Of a stretch of 64,000 nt of DNA, positions 21,710 to 33,146 are shown one piece after another. The DNA comes from Carposina sasakii (lineage: Eukaryota; Arthropoda; Insecta; Lepidoptera; Carposinidae). Location of the stretch: the NCBI GenBank assembly GCA_014607495.2, contig CP053175.1, positions 9,022,076 through 9,086,075 on the forward strand, read 5' to 3'. The stretch's first letter is position 1; each line of letters opens with the position of its first letter. The translations under genes were made by a program, and so were the position numbers. The notes under the pieces were generated by a model. It saw only the letters and a list, made by a program, of their open reading frames with translations, made no database searches and was not told the DNA's origin.

Positions 21710-23201
21710 TTAGGCCTCTTTTCCATTACACGGTTTCTCGCCGTGAAAATCTACGGTTAATTCGCCGCGTGTAGGCACGGTCGTCAGTGTGGTATGGATC
21801 ACTATATGAGCTTGTCGACATGCACGGTGGCGCCAAGGCACGGCGCCGCGGCCGCGTGCGCCGTGACTGCCCCTCGGCGCGCCGCGTCTACGCACGGCGT
21901 GATTTTCACCAGTGTTGTATGGCAGTCTATCGGGGTGTGTCGACGGTGCCGGACGTACGCACGGATTCGTGACCGCTTATATACGCTGTTTCGCGATTTT
22001 ATTATAAAATGAACATAAATCAAGAATTATTAATTACGTTGATTCAAGAAAGGCCTGTAATATGGGATAAGACCATCGACGATTATAAAAATAAGCGGCT
22101 TAAATATGATTCCTGGAAAGAAATATTTATTCATTTCCAGCCCACATTTGAAGATTTAAGTGGTGATGAGAAAAACAAGTTTGGTAAGTTACAGATATTT
22201 AATTATTAACTTTTTACTTATGCATAGTTGTTTTGATAGGAGAGGCGACCTTCGTTAGATACAAAATATTGTGCAAATCTGTTGCGAACTTCATTAGCCG
22301 CCAAACTTCCGCGAACTGCATTCGTGATAGGTAACTGGATTAGTTCCGATTCTGAATCAAGGGTGGACTCATTTTCACTCGCATTGTGAAACTGAAAGTT
22401 TTCCTGCTTATGTATAAAATTTTGCAAAACACAACATGTTTTCACAATATCAACTGCCAAATCGATGGACACATTCATTGGCCGGTGAAAAATTCGCCAT
22501 TTATTGGATAAAATGCCAAACGCACATTCAACAAATCTTCGCGCTCTTGTGAGTCTGTAGTTAAATGTACGTTTTAATTGATCAAGCTGATGACCACCAA
22601 ATGGACGAAGCAAGTGATAATGCAAAGCAAAGGCTTCGTCCGCAACGAACACATAGGGTAAAGGCGGGATAGATGCCCCGGTAGGATAGATGCCTCATTT
22701 TCAAAAAACCTAACTTCCCAAACTCGCAACTAAGAAACAATAGTATAACTAAAAGCCGCAGTCACCCCGCACTTCAGTTAGCCACGGGCCGTCGTAGCGT
22801 GAGGACGCGTTTCATTCGTGTGTGAATTCATCTCCGCGGCGAACTTTACAAACACGTCAAAGTTTTAAAGGTTAGTATTTGCTGTTGTATAACTTTATAA
22901 TTAGTTATTAATTCTGTTATATTTTTTATTACGTCAATATACTGATTCATCAAGTATGCATCTAGATGGAAAAGGTTGCTCATTTGTTTTTTATTTATTA
23001 AAAAAAATACTTGGGCATCTATCCCTATCAAAAAGGATAGTTGCCCTGATTTTTCGAGGTATAGGTGCCCCTTGGGGCATCTATCCTTCCGTACACCATG
23101 TATATGTGAGGTTTCAGTGTAGATATATTTTGAACATATTCTGTGTTCTGTTATATTTTGTGTTGACGTATATTTATATTTTTACTGGTTGTAGCAGAAT
23201 C

Positions 23202-25785
23202 ATGCCACGAAAGTATAAAAGAAAGGAAGGAGTGCGAGCTCGAGTATGTTCTTGGACTTCAGAACAATTGCAGTCGGCTTTTGAGGAAATGGACAGAAAT
23301 ACCATGGGGATAAACGAAATATCCCGACAGTTTGGAATTCCATCAAGAACATTGCGAAGACGTTATGCTGCTAAAAATACAACGAAGCAAACACTAGGTA
23401 TTGTATTAAGGGTCATCTTATACAAGATATTACATTTTTAGGGTTCCGAACCTCACTTTGATTTTTAAAATAATTGCTGTACATTTCTAATAGATTTATG
23501 AACGTAGATATTATTTTTTGTAGGAAAACATCCTTGCTTGGATTTTGACAACGAAGAAAGGCTAGTAAAGCACATTCTAAAGCTTGGGGATGCAGGATTT
23601 CCCCCAAATAGACAATCCATTCGTATGTTAGCTTATCAATTTGCTGAAAAGCTAAAGCTGAAACATAATTTTGACCACGAAAACGAAATGGCTGGAGCTG
23701 CATGGTTCAAAAGTTTTATTGAACGAAATCCAAAACTGTCTTTTAGACAAGCTGAAGGCTTATCTGTGGCTAGAGCCAAGGGTTTGAGTAGAGAAGAAGT
23801 ATATAACTTCTATGACCTTTTGGTCAAAGTCTTAACCGAAAATGATTTGTTGGATAAACCGGAAAGATTATACAATATGGATGAATCCGGCATTCAATTG
23901 AATAATAAACCCGGAAAAGTTATAGCGAAAAAAGGTGCCAAAGTCGTCAATTCAGTCACATCTGCCGAGAAAGGTGAAACAATGACAATCATTGGCTGTT
24001 GCAATGCCATTGGTAATTTTCTTCCACCAGTTCTTATGATAAAAGGTGTAAATAAGAAACCAGAATTTGAAGAGGGACTTCCAATGGGCTCAAAAGTATA
24101 TATGAACAAAAAAATCTGCGTATATAAATGCTGTGCTTTTCTATAAATGGCTAACAGAACATTTCATACCTCTGAAGCCGCATGGTAAAGTTCTGCTTAT
24201 TTTAGACGGCCACTCATCACACTCAACTGCACCAGATATGCTGCAGACTGCTGCAGATAATGACATAATTTTATTGTGTTTACCAAGTCACACAACTTCA
24301 GCTTTACAGCCATTAGATAGAGCAGTATTTGGGCCACTTAAAACTTATTTTAATCAAGAAACTAATCAATTTATGCGCCTTAATCCAAATAAAAAGATCA
24401 GCCGTCACAACGCAGGAAAGCTTATACGCAACGCTTGGATTCGCGCTGCCACACCTGCAAATGCTCTGGCTGGCTTTAGAGGTAGCGGTATTGATTATTA
24501 TTATATTCATTGTTTTTCCAAATTAGTTATAAGCAGACTGTATTATGAATACTTTTATGTAAAAAAAAAATGCTCTGGTGTCTATAACACAGGAAATCCT
24601 AGCTTAGACACCAGTATGATCTATTAATGTACAAAATTCTTACACATTATAATTTTATAAATTTGTATAACTACTGTCTGTACATACCGTGTCAAATAAG
24701 AATAAACGTTTATTATTATTATTATTATTATTATTATTTATCCAGTTGACCGAAATGCTTTGCCAGATACTACATTTCTGATATCAGACACTGCACTGAA
24801 TAGCGAAAATCCTGGTACATCCCGTGCACCTCATCAAGTTGATCGAACGTCAACAACCCAGGCTCAAACGCCAGAGTTTGTCAATGCCTCGGAAAGTATT
24901 GTATTCCGTGAACCTGTTGAACAAAGGCCAGAGACCTCTTTACCTCAGACTTCTGCTTCTTTAGTTTGTGAAATAGAGCTGGATAATCAGGAAAATATTT
25001 CCTCTCCACCAAATCTGACGCAGATTCAAATCGACAGAGAATCTACTAGCATCTTGATGGATTCGGAAATTTTAGAAGGTATTAGTAATTTTGACATTGG
25101 TGATTCTACAATTGCAGATATTTTAGGCAGTAATATAGAACCAGAAACACCATCGAAAATTTTAATAGAAGCATCACCTATACCAAAAATTCCCTTGACC
25201 ATGTCTAAGAGGTGGAAACAGTCCGCAGATATTTTGAACTCAAAAAAAAATATTAAACAAAAGAAGGATGTGGCTGAAAGGAAAGAAAAACAAATAGAAA
25301 CTAAGTTAGATAAGAAAAACAAGGCTGAAACTACCAAAGAAAAAAGAGTACTTAAGAAAACAAAGAAACAAACCAGCAACAAAGAGCGACAACAAAAAAA
25401 ACAACAGCATTAATTTAGTGATAGCGATGATGTTTACCTAGCTGATTTATGTGATAAAGAAAATGATTATTTAAAAGTTAACCAGGGACGCGAACAGCGA
25501 AAACGGCGAATTATTTACAGTTCAAGCAGTGAAGATGAAGACTATTCACCGCAATATAAAATTAAGGGAAAGAAAACTAAAGGTTTGCCGGTAAAGAGCA
25601 CTAAGATAGATGGACAGGATAAGCTTAAGGATAACTGTACAGAATGTTTTGAAAACTATAAAAGAACGAAATCTACATCAGATTGGATTCAATGTATAAT
25701 GTGCCAGAATTGGCTACATGAAACCTGTACAATTTTCAAAAATTATTGCTCAAAATGTGGAAAACTGAAACTGAACTGCGGCTAA
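23202..25785 (+). pseudogene. pogo transposase with C-terminal PHD-like finger
   Basis: Exon 1 is 23202-23397 (MPRKYKRKEGVRARVCSWT, psq-type helix-turn-helix MGINEISRQFGIPSRTLRRR; donor GTATTG). Exon 2 starts at 23524. It holds the CENP-B-type second HTH (AAWFKSFIERNPKLSFRQAE) and a DDE_1 core: YNMDESGIQLN (D1), LLILDGHSSHST (D2), SALQPLDRAVFGPLK (D3). The tail is Ser/Lys-rich and ends in a C4HC3-like finger (CTECFENYKR, WIQCIMCQNWLHETC, CSKCGK). Breaks: one extra A near 24107-24113, a LINE tail at about 24495-24738 between GFRGSGI and the next Tyr, and a TAA at 25411 in the otherwise open frame. Confidence 0.85.
24495..24738 (+). mobile_element. LINE 3' tail with (ATT)n end and stem-loop
   Basis: This about 245-bp insert separates two adjacent codons of the pogo transposase. 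It ends in a run of ATT repeats (about 24710-24738) and contains a perfect 10-bp stem (24575-24584 and 24605-24614, CTGGTGTCTA and inverse) around a 20-nt loop. A stem-loop plus short repeat tail is typical of LINE 3' ends recognised by their own reverse transcriptase. The family is not assigned. Confidence 0.7.
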
Positions 25786-26458
25786 GAATCATTTAAGTAG
25801 GATTACAAAATGATAATCTTTATTGTGTTATCTTAGTTTTTTAAAAAAGAATTACTTTTATGATTATGCATGTTGGAAGATTATATTGTTGTTTTTGATT
25901 TTTTAAACTTAATAATTAATATTTTATACCAACTAAGTATTTAGAATTCCAATGTTGTTCAAAAAATATTTTTAGAATTTCATTGTTATTATTTTATTTG
26001 ATCTCATTTGATAATTCTATTCTAACGATAACAATTAAAAGATTTAAGAATCTGCAAAATGCTTTTTATTATTATGACCGTGTTTCTAGGAGACAATTTC
26101 TATTTTAGGAGTAGCCTTCTACTGCTAAAACACCAATTGTCCTCAAAACATAATTTTTGGTTGATTTTTTAGTTTATACAGTATGAAGGGCTTCTATCCC
26201 GCGCCGCAGGCATCTATTCTTCATAGTATTTTCAAGGTGGGGCAACTATCCATACCGATAGGCATCTATCCTCAACAAAGGAGTTCTATAAAAAGCTAAA
26301 ATCTGCAAAATCTGGAACTAATAGGTTCAAAAAAACAAATCACAGTTAAACATAAAGGATTGAAGTAGATAAATTCATAGACATTATTTATATAAAACTA
26401 ATATTTTCAAAATTAGGAGGATATTTTAAAAAGTGAGGCATCTATCCCGCCTTTACCC
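25786..26458. other. pogo 3' UTR and right terminus
   Basis: AT-rich noncoding region between the transposase stop and the pogo right end. It holds several copies of the GGCATCTATCC-type subterminal word and the terminal inverted repeat. No gene seen. Confidence 0.7.
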
Positions 26459-28703
26459 TATGGCAAATCGTAGTCAATTCCAGGCAAACGTGTTGCATCG
26501 GGTAGATTTAATCCGTTGTTTGTTAAATTTTTCCAAAATGGGGTCTCTTTAAACACACTGGAATCACACTCCTTTCCGTAGGCGCCAACGTCAACAAATA
26601 TAAAGTTGTAATCGCTATCTACTACTGCCATCAAAACTATAGAAAAAAAATGTTTGTAATTTAAAAACATCGAGCCACTATCAATTGGCTTAATAAGTCT
26701 GATGTGTTTTCCATCGACCGCTCCTAAGCACAGCGGGAAGTTGGAAGATTCTTGAAATTTGCTTGCAATGTGTAGCCAGTCTTCTTTAGATGGCATTTTC
26801 ATATATTCTTTATACAGTTCTAACCAAATGTAGTGGCATACTTCACGTACGATGCAACTTATGGTTTTTATTCCAATTCTATAGCTGTAGTATAGGTCAG
26901 TAAAGGTATCTCCTGTTGCTAGATACCTGAAATATAAAACAAAACGGTTCAGGTTCAAATACTAAAACCCCATTTTAGGTCGGGGTCGATTCAGTTTAGG
27001 TCGGGGGTTTTTATAAATTTTGAATTTAATAATTATTATTTATTTATTTTCAGGGCAAATGGTGATGAAGAAGTGGACCAATATGAAAGATAGCTGGATA
27101 AAATATGACAAAAAAATTAATGAATGTAAGTCTGGTTCTTCAGCAAAAAAAATAAGAAAATATATGTTCTATGATGAAATGATGTTCCTAAAAAAAATGT
27201 TGAGCATCGCAAGACCGATTCTAACATGACTGAACATGTTCATGATTCTAGCCTCAGTAATGAAAATTTTGATAGTGCAGTCCCGAATCAATCAAGCTCG
27301 GGATACACTGAACGGAGTGAGACGCAAAGGGCTAAAAAGAAAAGAAAAAATGAACTAAGTGAAGTTGACATTAGGTTTATGAAGTTTATGGATTCAGCAG
27401 AACGAGATGAGAAAAAGAAAAGCCGTAGTATGAACTTTTTTATGGGAATCGCTGATACAGTTGACAAGTTCAGTGATGAAAATATGATAGACTTTCAGTT
27501 TCAAGTAATTTCAATAATTAAAAATATTCAACAAAGACAGTGTACTCAGTATATACCTACATCAAGAAACCAATGGGATCAAGGCCATCAAGGATATTTA
27601 AGTGGTACAGCATCCTCAAATGCGCAATCGTCAACATATGGATATTCTACAGCTGCTAGATCGGGCTATGGAATAAGTCGTCCACAGACGTCTTCTCATG
27701 ATTTTGGACACGGTTCTGGTTTAGAGCCAATCCACTACCGACCCGAATCACAATTATCTGTACATAGTGTAAATGCGGAAAGTATCTCGGCAGATTCTCA
27801 AGTTTCTATTGAAGACGAATTCGATTTTAGTACCGCACTTGAGTAGCATTTTCAGCGTAGTGTATTTTTTGATTTACTTGTTCTTAAATTAATAATTATT
27901 AAAATTCAATTACATGTAATAATTTTGTTTGTGTGCAATAAACAATTTTAAACTAAAATATGTCATTTAATTTTGTACCTACTTACCTCAGAGTTACAGC
28001 CAATCTTTCTGCGGGCGATATACTCTCTCGCATAAAAGTATCTTGATGTTTTAGTTCCTGGGATAATTTTTGGAGCAAGTTGTCGAATGTAGTTTTCTGC
28101 ATTCTAAAATAATTGTAAAACTTGTCTTCATCTTCTCTCAATTGATTCTTGACAAGTGTATGAAACGCGCCATATTCCTCCCTTTTTTCTAAAATCGGAT
28201 GTATCCAAAACCTTACTTCCCTTTTTTTTTCTATTTTCTTTTTCCTATATATGTAATAAGCAACTATAATCTTTTTTTTCGTAAGAAAATTCATGACGCA
28301 GCACGTCCTACACAGCCCGAGTAAAAAGCGCTACTAGCCAGTACTTACCAATGTCTCGCGCGGTGATTTTGCCGTATCATGTACAAGCTAGCACGTTTTT
28401 TCAACCGTACGGCTTACACACCGTACGTTTGAACAACCGTGTAATGGAAAAGAGGCCTTAGTGTGTGTTTGTACGCCGCACGCGGCATCGTTTGATTTGC
28501 GGCGGCATCCTTTTCATAGAGCCGGCACGTGGCGAGGCGGCGCGGTAGAAAGCAAGGAAACGTACTTCATTTATTTATACTTCATAATACGAATTATTTT
28601 AATTCCAGTCATTTCCAATTGAGCTGTGCTTCGAGTCTAACTTAATAATTGTTTTTACTAATTCTCGTTGTTTTCTAAAAACGTATCACGTGTACAATTT
28701 AAT

Positions 28704-31076
28704 ATGAGTGACGAAGATTCAAATTATTCTAGTCCGAGTAACGAGAGTTTGAGTCACAGATCTAAAAGACCCAAAAGCAAATTTGAGGAGTTTTTCGAAA
28801 TAATTCATGCATCCCAAACTGCCTTGTGTAAATTGTGCCAACATAAAAAGATTGAAATAAAAATGAAAAACAGAAACACTTCAGGCTTAAGGAAACATCT
28901 AACATATATCTTTCCACAAAAAGGAATCAGAAATATTTCTTCCTGTTAAACCAAAATTAAGTGGAGATATCACAAGCTTTTTAGTAACCGCTGGAAGAAG
29001 TGGACAGGTAAGAATATTTTTTTTAACAGTTAAAAGAATTTTAACTCCGCGTAGCTATTCATGCGATACTTTCAAAAACGCCATTAACTTACGTAAGTAT
29101 TTTTGAGTTAGTGGTGTTTTCATCTAGGGGTGCGACATATTAAGTATGTAATTATCGTCTTAAATATTTTTTATAAACACCCATATTTTCATTTAATCGG
29201 CCAGTACTTTATTTTGGTAAATTACAGTACAGTGCAACCTTAATATAACAAATATCAATTTAACGATTTTCTCGATTTAACAACAACAAACCTCCTCCTC
29301 TTATACGCTCAAACCTAGTATGTTTTAAATAATAACACAAGATTTATTGTTTTGTTTCAGTCGGAAAACAGCAGTGACAACATCACGACAGCTACAGTTG
29401 ATTGGGTGGTGAAAAAATATCTTCCCTTCTCATTTTTCGATGACGAAGCTACACAAGTATATTTTCGACGTATTTGCCCTAATATGGTGTTTCCTAAAAG
29501 GTCTACACTTAGAAGGAAAGTCAAAGAGCGATTTGAAGAGCTCCAATTGAATCTCAAGGAACGACTTCAACAATTATCATCTAAAATGTCGTTTACCATT
29601 GATGGGTGGACGTCAATTGCTGGTAGGAGTTACTACGGGGTTACTATTCATTATATAGACAACGAATGGAAGTATCGATCTGTAGTTCTTGATTTTATAC
29701 CATCACGCGGTCGACATACTGAGGAAGATATTGCAACGATTTTCCATGAATGTTTATTGGAATATGGCATAATTGATAAAATACAAGCTATCACGGTCGA
29801 CAACGCAAGTGCAAATACCAAATTTATGTTTGAACTGGGCAAACAGCTGCCGCCACACTTTGATTCAGACAATCAACATTTCCGGTGCTTTGCTCACATT
29901 TTAAACCTTGGTGTACAAGATTTATTAAAGACCTTAGCATTACACTGTGAGTCTGACACTAACGCGCAAGATCAGCAGTACGAAGACTATGCAGACGAAA
30001 CTGAGGATGAGGAAGATGAAGAATCTGCACCAAATATTGCTGACTCGCGTACATCTGTAACAAAGTTACGCAGTATTTCCAGTAAAATAAAAAGAAGTGA
30101 GATAGTGAAGAAGAAGTTTCAGTCTGCTTGTGAAGCAGCTGGCGTGCCATCAAATCTAAATGCCATTCTTGACTGTCCAACGAGATGGAATTCCACACAT
30201 GATATGATTGGATTTGGTTTAAAAGTGAGAGCGGGCATTGACATATTGTGCAGTTCTGTCACCGAATTGAATGATTTTCAAATCACAGCTAATGAATGGC
30301 AGGTACTCGAAAAATTACATAAATTTCTAATAAACTTTAAACTTTTAAGTACAAAACTTGGTGGAGACAAATATGTTACATTACCGCTAGTCATTGTATC
30401 ATTCAATCTCTTGCTAGATAAAATTGAATCCATGGTAAAACAGTTAGATGAGAAACCTAATCGATCTGAAGTGGATGAAAGGCTCATTCTAGCTTTCCAA
30501 GCAGCTCGAGACAAAATGCTTAAACATTACAAGAAGAGCAACTGGATTTATTGTACTTCTTTAATTTTAGACCCAAGGCATAAGGCTCAGACTTTTGACC
30601 TGACAATGTGGGGGAAGCAACTTAAAACAGAAAGTCTGCGCAAGTTCAATGAACTTTATGAAGAATATAAAAGTCTACACTCACTGAACAAATATCTGGA
30701 ATTACCAGAAAAAGAAAATAAAGTATGTGATGAAGATGAAGACGTAATAGACTTTGATAAACTCTATGAATGTCCCTCGACGTCATCTGGATCTTGTCTT
30801 CAAGGCTTAGTGATAGACGAGTTGGAGGAGTACCTGAGAAAACCAAGAACTGCCAGCTCGGAAGACATTTTAGATTGGTGGAGGACGCATGAGACAGAGT
30901 ATCCGATTTTATCGAAAATGGCCCGTGATTTTCTCTCAATACCTGCAACTTCAGTACCTGCTGAGAGGTTATTTTCTAAAACATCATTAGTAATTAGAAA
31001 ACATAGAAATAGGTTAAGTGATGAGTCAGCCAGATGGTCACTTTGTATTAATTCTTGGTCAAAAGAATTGATATAA
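28704..31076 (+). pseudogene. hAT-2 transposase (BED finger type), one frameshift
   Basis: Exon 1 starts at 28704 (MSDEDSNYSSPSNESLSHRS) with a BED finger (KFEEFFEI, CKLCQHKKIEIK, TSGLRKHL). An A-run shift near 28918 leads to KESEIFLPVKPKLSGDITSF and a GTAAGA donor after 29008. Exon 2 is 29361-31076 after TTTCAG and is fully open. It has the hAT core: KMSFTIDGWTSIAGRSYYG (D1), AITVDNASANTKFMF (D2), RCFAHILNLGVQDLL, LDCPTRWNSTHDM, and the C-terminal block DFLSIPATSVPAERLFSKTS and HRNRLSDESARW. The gene resembles zinc finger BED proteins of the hAT group. I did not find its terminal repeats or 8-bp duplication. Confidence 0.85.
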
Positions 31077-31500
31077 AGTATCATAACCTAATGATAAAGC
31101 TGTTGATTTGTGTTGTATTTTATTTTTTATTCAAATAAATGATAAATCGTAAAACTCTTTTATTAAATTTCTTATAAGTTGAGGGTTCAATCTCTTTCTA
31201 GACAGATAAGTATTATTCTTTAAAATACAGTCAAGTTATTGTAATTAATTTGTTTTTTTACATGTTTTAGCAAATGTAAGCTTATAAATTATAAATGTTT
31301 ATTAAGAAACAGTTAATTCCATGGAAAACGACATATAGGTCAGTTGATTTTTCGAATTTCTTATCAAATCTTCAGTTATTTATTAATCTGCTTGATCTTT
31401 ACTATGGCTATGTTAATTCAAGCTCACAATGTCAATTCTAATACGTTTTTCTAAGATTTAAAGTAAACTTTAATAAATAGTAATAGAGTAATAGGTAACT
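31077..31500. other. AT-rich noncoding stretch after hAT-2
   Basis: Probably the hAT-2 3' UTR and flank. No open frame or repeat that I recognise. Just after it, 31501-31610 holds short (CAAGAC)n-like repeats with an inverted copy (GTCTCGTCTTGTTCTTGCA). Confidence 0.5.
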
Positions 31501-31757
31501 GCAAGACTTGCAAGACTCTTGCTGCAAGACCAAGACCAAGACCAGGTGTATTGGCGCAAGACCAAGACCAAGACTGGCAAAGTCTCGTCTTGTTCTTGCA
31601 TTTGGGCAACACTAATATTCACTAGAGGTTCCGTCTTCAACTTTGAAAGAGAGGTCCCTTTAAAGAGATGTCCTCCAGATAAAGAAGTTTCTTTATTGCC
31701 TTTATCAGCCTCTTTAGCAGTTAATGAGTTAAGTACTCTGGAAATTTTATTTAACAA

Positions 31758-32552
31758 GTGGACGCCCGCGACTCCGTCCGCGTGGACTACAGAAAAAATA
31801 AAAAGTAGCCTATATGTTAAGTGTAAAAAGTAGCCTATATGTTATCGCGGTTGTCGTAAAAAATTAATTCACGTTTGTCCCCTTCCCGTGGGAATTTCGG
31901 GAAATCCGTTCCCAGTGCTTCCTCGGGGTCCCAAATAAACATATATGCTCAACTTCAGATTCACATGTTTAACCGTTTTCGTAAAAAATAAATAATTCCC
32001 GTTGGTCTCCTTCCCGTGGGAATTTCGGGAAATCCGTTCTAGTGTTTCCTCGCAGTCCCTAATGAACATATATGCCCAATTTCAGCTTCATATGTATAGC
32101 GGTTTTCGTAAAAACTATGAATTCCCGTTTGTCCCCTTCCCGTGGGAATTTCGGGAAATCCGTTTTTAGTCCTCCCTCGCTGTCCCCAATGAACATATAT
32201 GCCCGATTTCAGCTTCATATGTATAGCGGTTTTCGTAAAAACTATGAATTCCCGTTTGTCCCCTTCCCGTGGGAATTTCGGGAAATCCGTTTTTAGTCCT
32301 CCCTCGCTGTCCCCAATGAACATATATGCCCGATTTCAGCTTCATATGTATAGCGGTTTTCGTAAAAAATATAGAATTCCCGTTGGTCGCCTTCCCGTGG
32401 GAATATCGGGAAATTCTTAAAGCCTATGTTCATCCAGGTCCAATAAGGATTCTAACGGTGAAAGAATTTTTGAAATCGGTCCAGTAGTTTTTGAGCCTAT
32501 TCATTACAACCAAACAAACAAAGTTTTCCTCTTTATAATATTATAGTGTAGA
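31758..32552 (+). mobile_element. RTE-type LINE tail carrying a 127-bp tandem array
   Basis: It opens with CCGCGACTCCGTCCGCGTGG-like sequence and closes TTTATAATATTATAGTGTAG, the usual RTE tail borders, with TTTTTGAAATCGGTCCAGTA before the end. Between them about 4.5 copies of a 126-128-bp unit occur; the anchor TTCCCGTGGG recurs at 31883, 32011, 32137, 32264 and 32392. It is inserted in the glycoprotein-like frame between codons for Lys and Cys. Confidence 0.8.
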
Positions 32553-33146
32553 TAAATGTAACGATGTGGTGAGTAAAATCAAAAATGGAGAAAATATAAC
32601 CATCTATGAGTTGGACTTCTTGAATCCTACTTTCCCCGGAGTAGGAGTAGCTTTCATAAGTATTGGAGGGAAATTACATAGTGCAAAATCTCAGTTTGAG
32701 CCAATTTCATCTTATACTGTAAATTATACCAAGGTTTTGAGCATTCGATATGTAACAAGAGATAATCTATACAAAACGTTTGATATTAATAATTGAGTCA
32801 TATAAAAGCAAAGGCAGCAATATCCATTTTTTTTAGAATGGCAACTTTAAACACAGTCCGTCAGTTGAATGCCATCTTTATATAATTGAAATAACATATA
32901 CCTGCAAAACTATCAATATCCCCTTTAAAATCGTCATTTAAAGTGCAGGTTAGCGTCAAACACAGCAACATCCTAGGTTGTTTACTGCAAAAACAGCAAC
33001 TTCCCTCTCGACCAATCAGACGTCCGCATTATTCACGATTCAATATGGCGATTTTGTCTAAAAACAACGTGAGCGTGCAATTTTCATTATAGATTTAAAC
33101 TATAAAAAGTATTGATTTCTCTAAAAAGATTGTAATTATAGCCAAA

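Larger units (their letters stand above)
22656..26458 (+). mobile_element. pogo-group element (TA duplication) inside Harbinger-4
   Basis: Inverted ends of 22 bp start GGGTAAAGGCGGGATAGATG at 22656, and the inverse ends at 26458. TA flanks at 22654-22655 and 26459-26460. The word GGCATCTATCC recurs near both ends in both orientations (about 22683, 23015, 23072, 26208, 26259), giving a dense subterminal array. It carries one transposase gene with an intron. A 245-bp LINE tail has inserted into it. Confidence 0.93.
22009..27846 (+). pseudogene. Harbinger-4 MADF/BESS protein, one A-run frameshift
   Basis: Exon 1 is 22009-22183 (ELLITLIQERPVIWDKTID, KYDSWKEIFIHFQPTFEDLS; donor GTAAGT). Exon 2 starts at about 27052 after TTTTCAG (KKWTNMKDSWIKYDKKI). 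At 27189-27196 an A8 run shifts the frame: KKNVEHRKTDSNMTEHV in one frame follows FLKK in the other. The rest (27226-27846) has a basic patch (AKKKRKNELSEVD) and a clear BESS-like block (FMKFMDSAERDEKKKSRSMN). The intron is 4.9 kb because it spans the transposase exon and pogo. The break is a single-base homopolymer change. Confidence 0.78.
22218..28294 (-). pseudogene. Harbinger-4 transposase, intact apart from the pogo insertion
   Basis: The first exon is 28294-27986 (WIHPILEKREEYGAFHTL, ending SPAERLAVTLR). The main exon is 26928-26461 and, after pogo, 22653-22218. Blocks: GAVDGKHIRLIKP, VDSDYNFIFVDVGAYG, then VADEAFALHYHLLRPFGG and FNYRLTRARRFVECAFGIL. The break falls between IDYDLP and the Tyr before VFVADEAF. 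Deleting pogo and one TA restores the codons exactly, so pogo jumped into a gene that was still open. Confidence 0.85.
21713..28457. mobile_element. Harbinger-4 with intact ends and TTA duplication
   Basis: Inverted ends start GGCCTCTTTTCCATTACACG at 21713, with the exact inverse at 28435-28457. TTA flanks both sides (21710-21712, 28458-28460). Two genes with interleaved exons on opposite strands lie inside. A pogo element (22656-26458) occupies the transposase main exon. Removing pogo leaves a 2.9-kb element, a normal Harbinger size. This is the best-bounded Harbinger in the window and defines the plan used to read the others. Confidence 0.93.

Noticed and set aside
28285..28330. Harbinger-4 right end adjacent to the transposase start
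   Set aside because: The exact inverse of the left end lies further on at 28435-28457 with a TTA on both sides.
29651..31084. Several minus-strand open frames across hAT-2
   Set aside because: Shadows of the hAT transposase; no motifs and overlapping phases.
31869..32420. Repeated open frames in both directions in the 127-bp array
   Set aside because: They arise from the tandem repeat of an RTE tail, not from a protein-coding gene.
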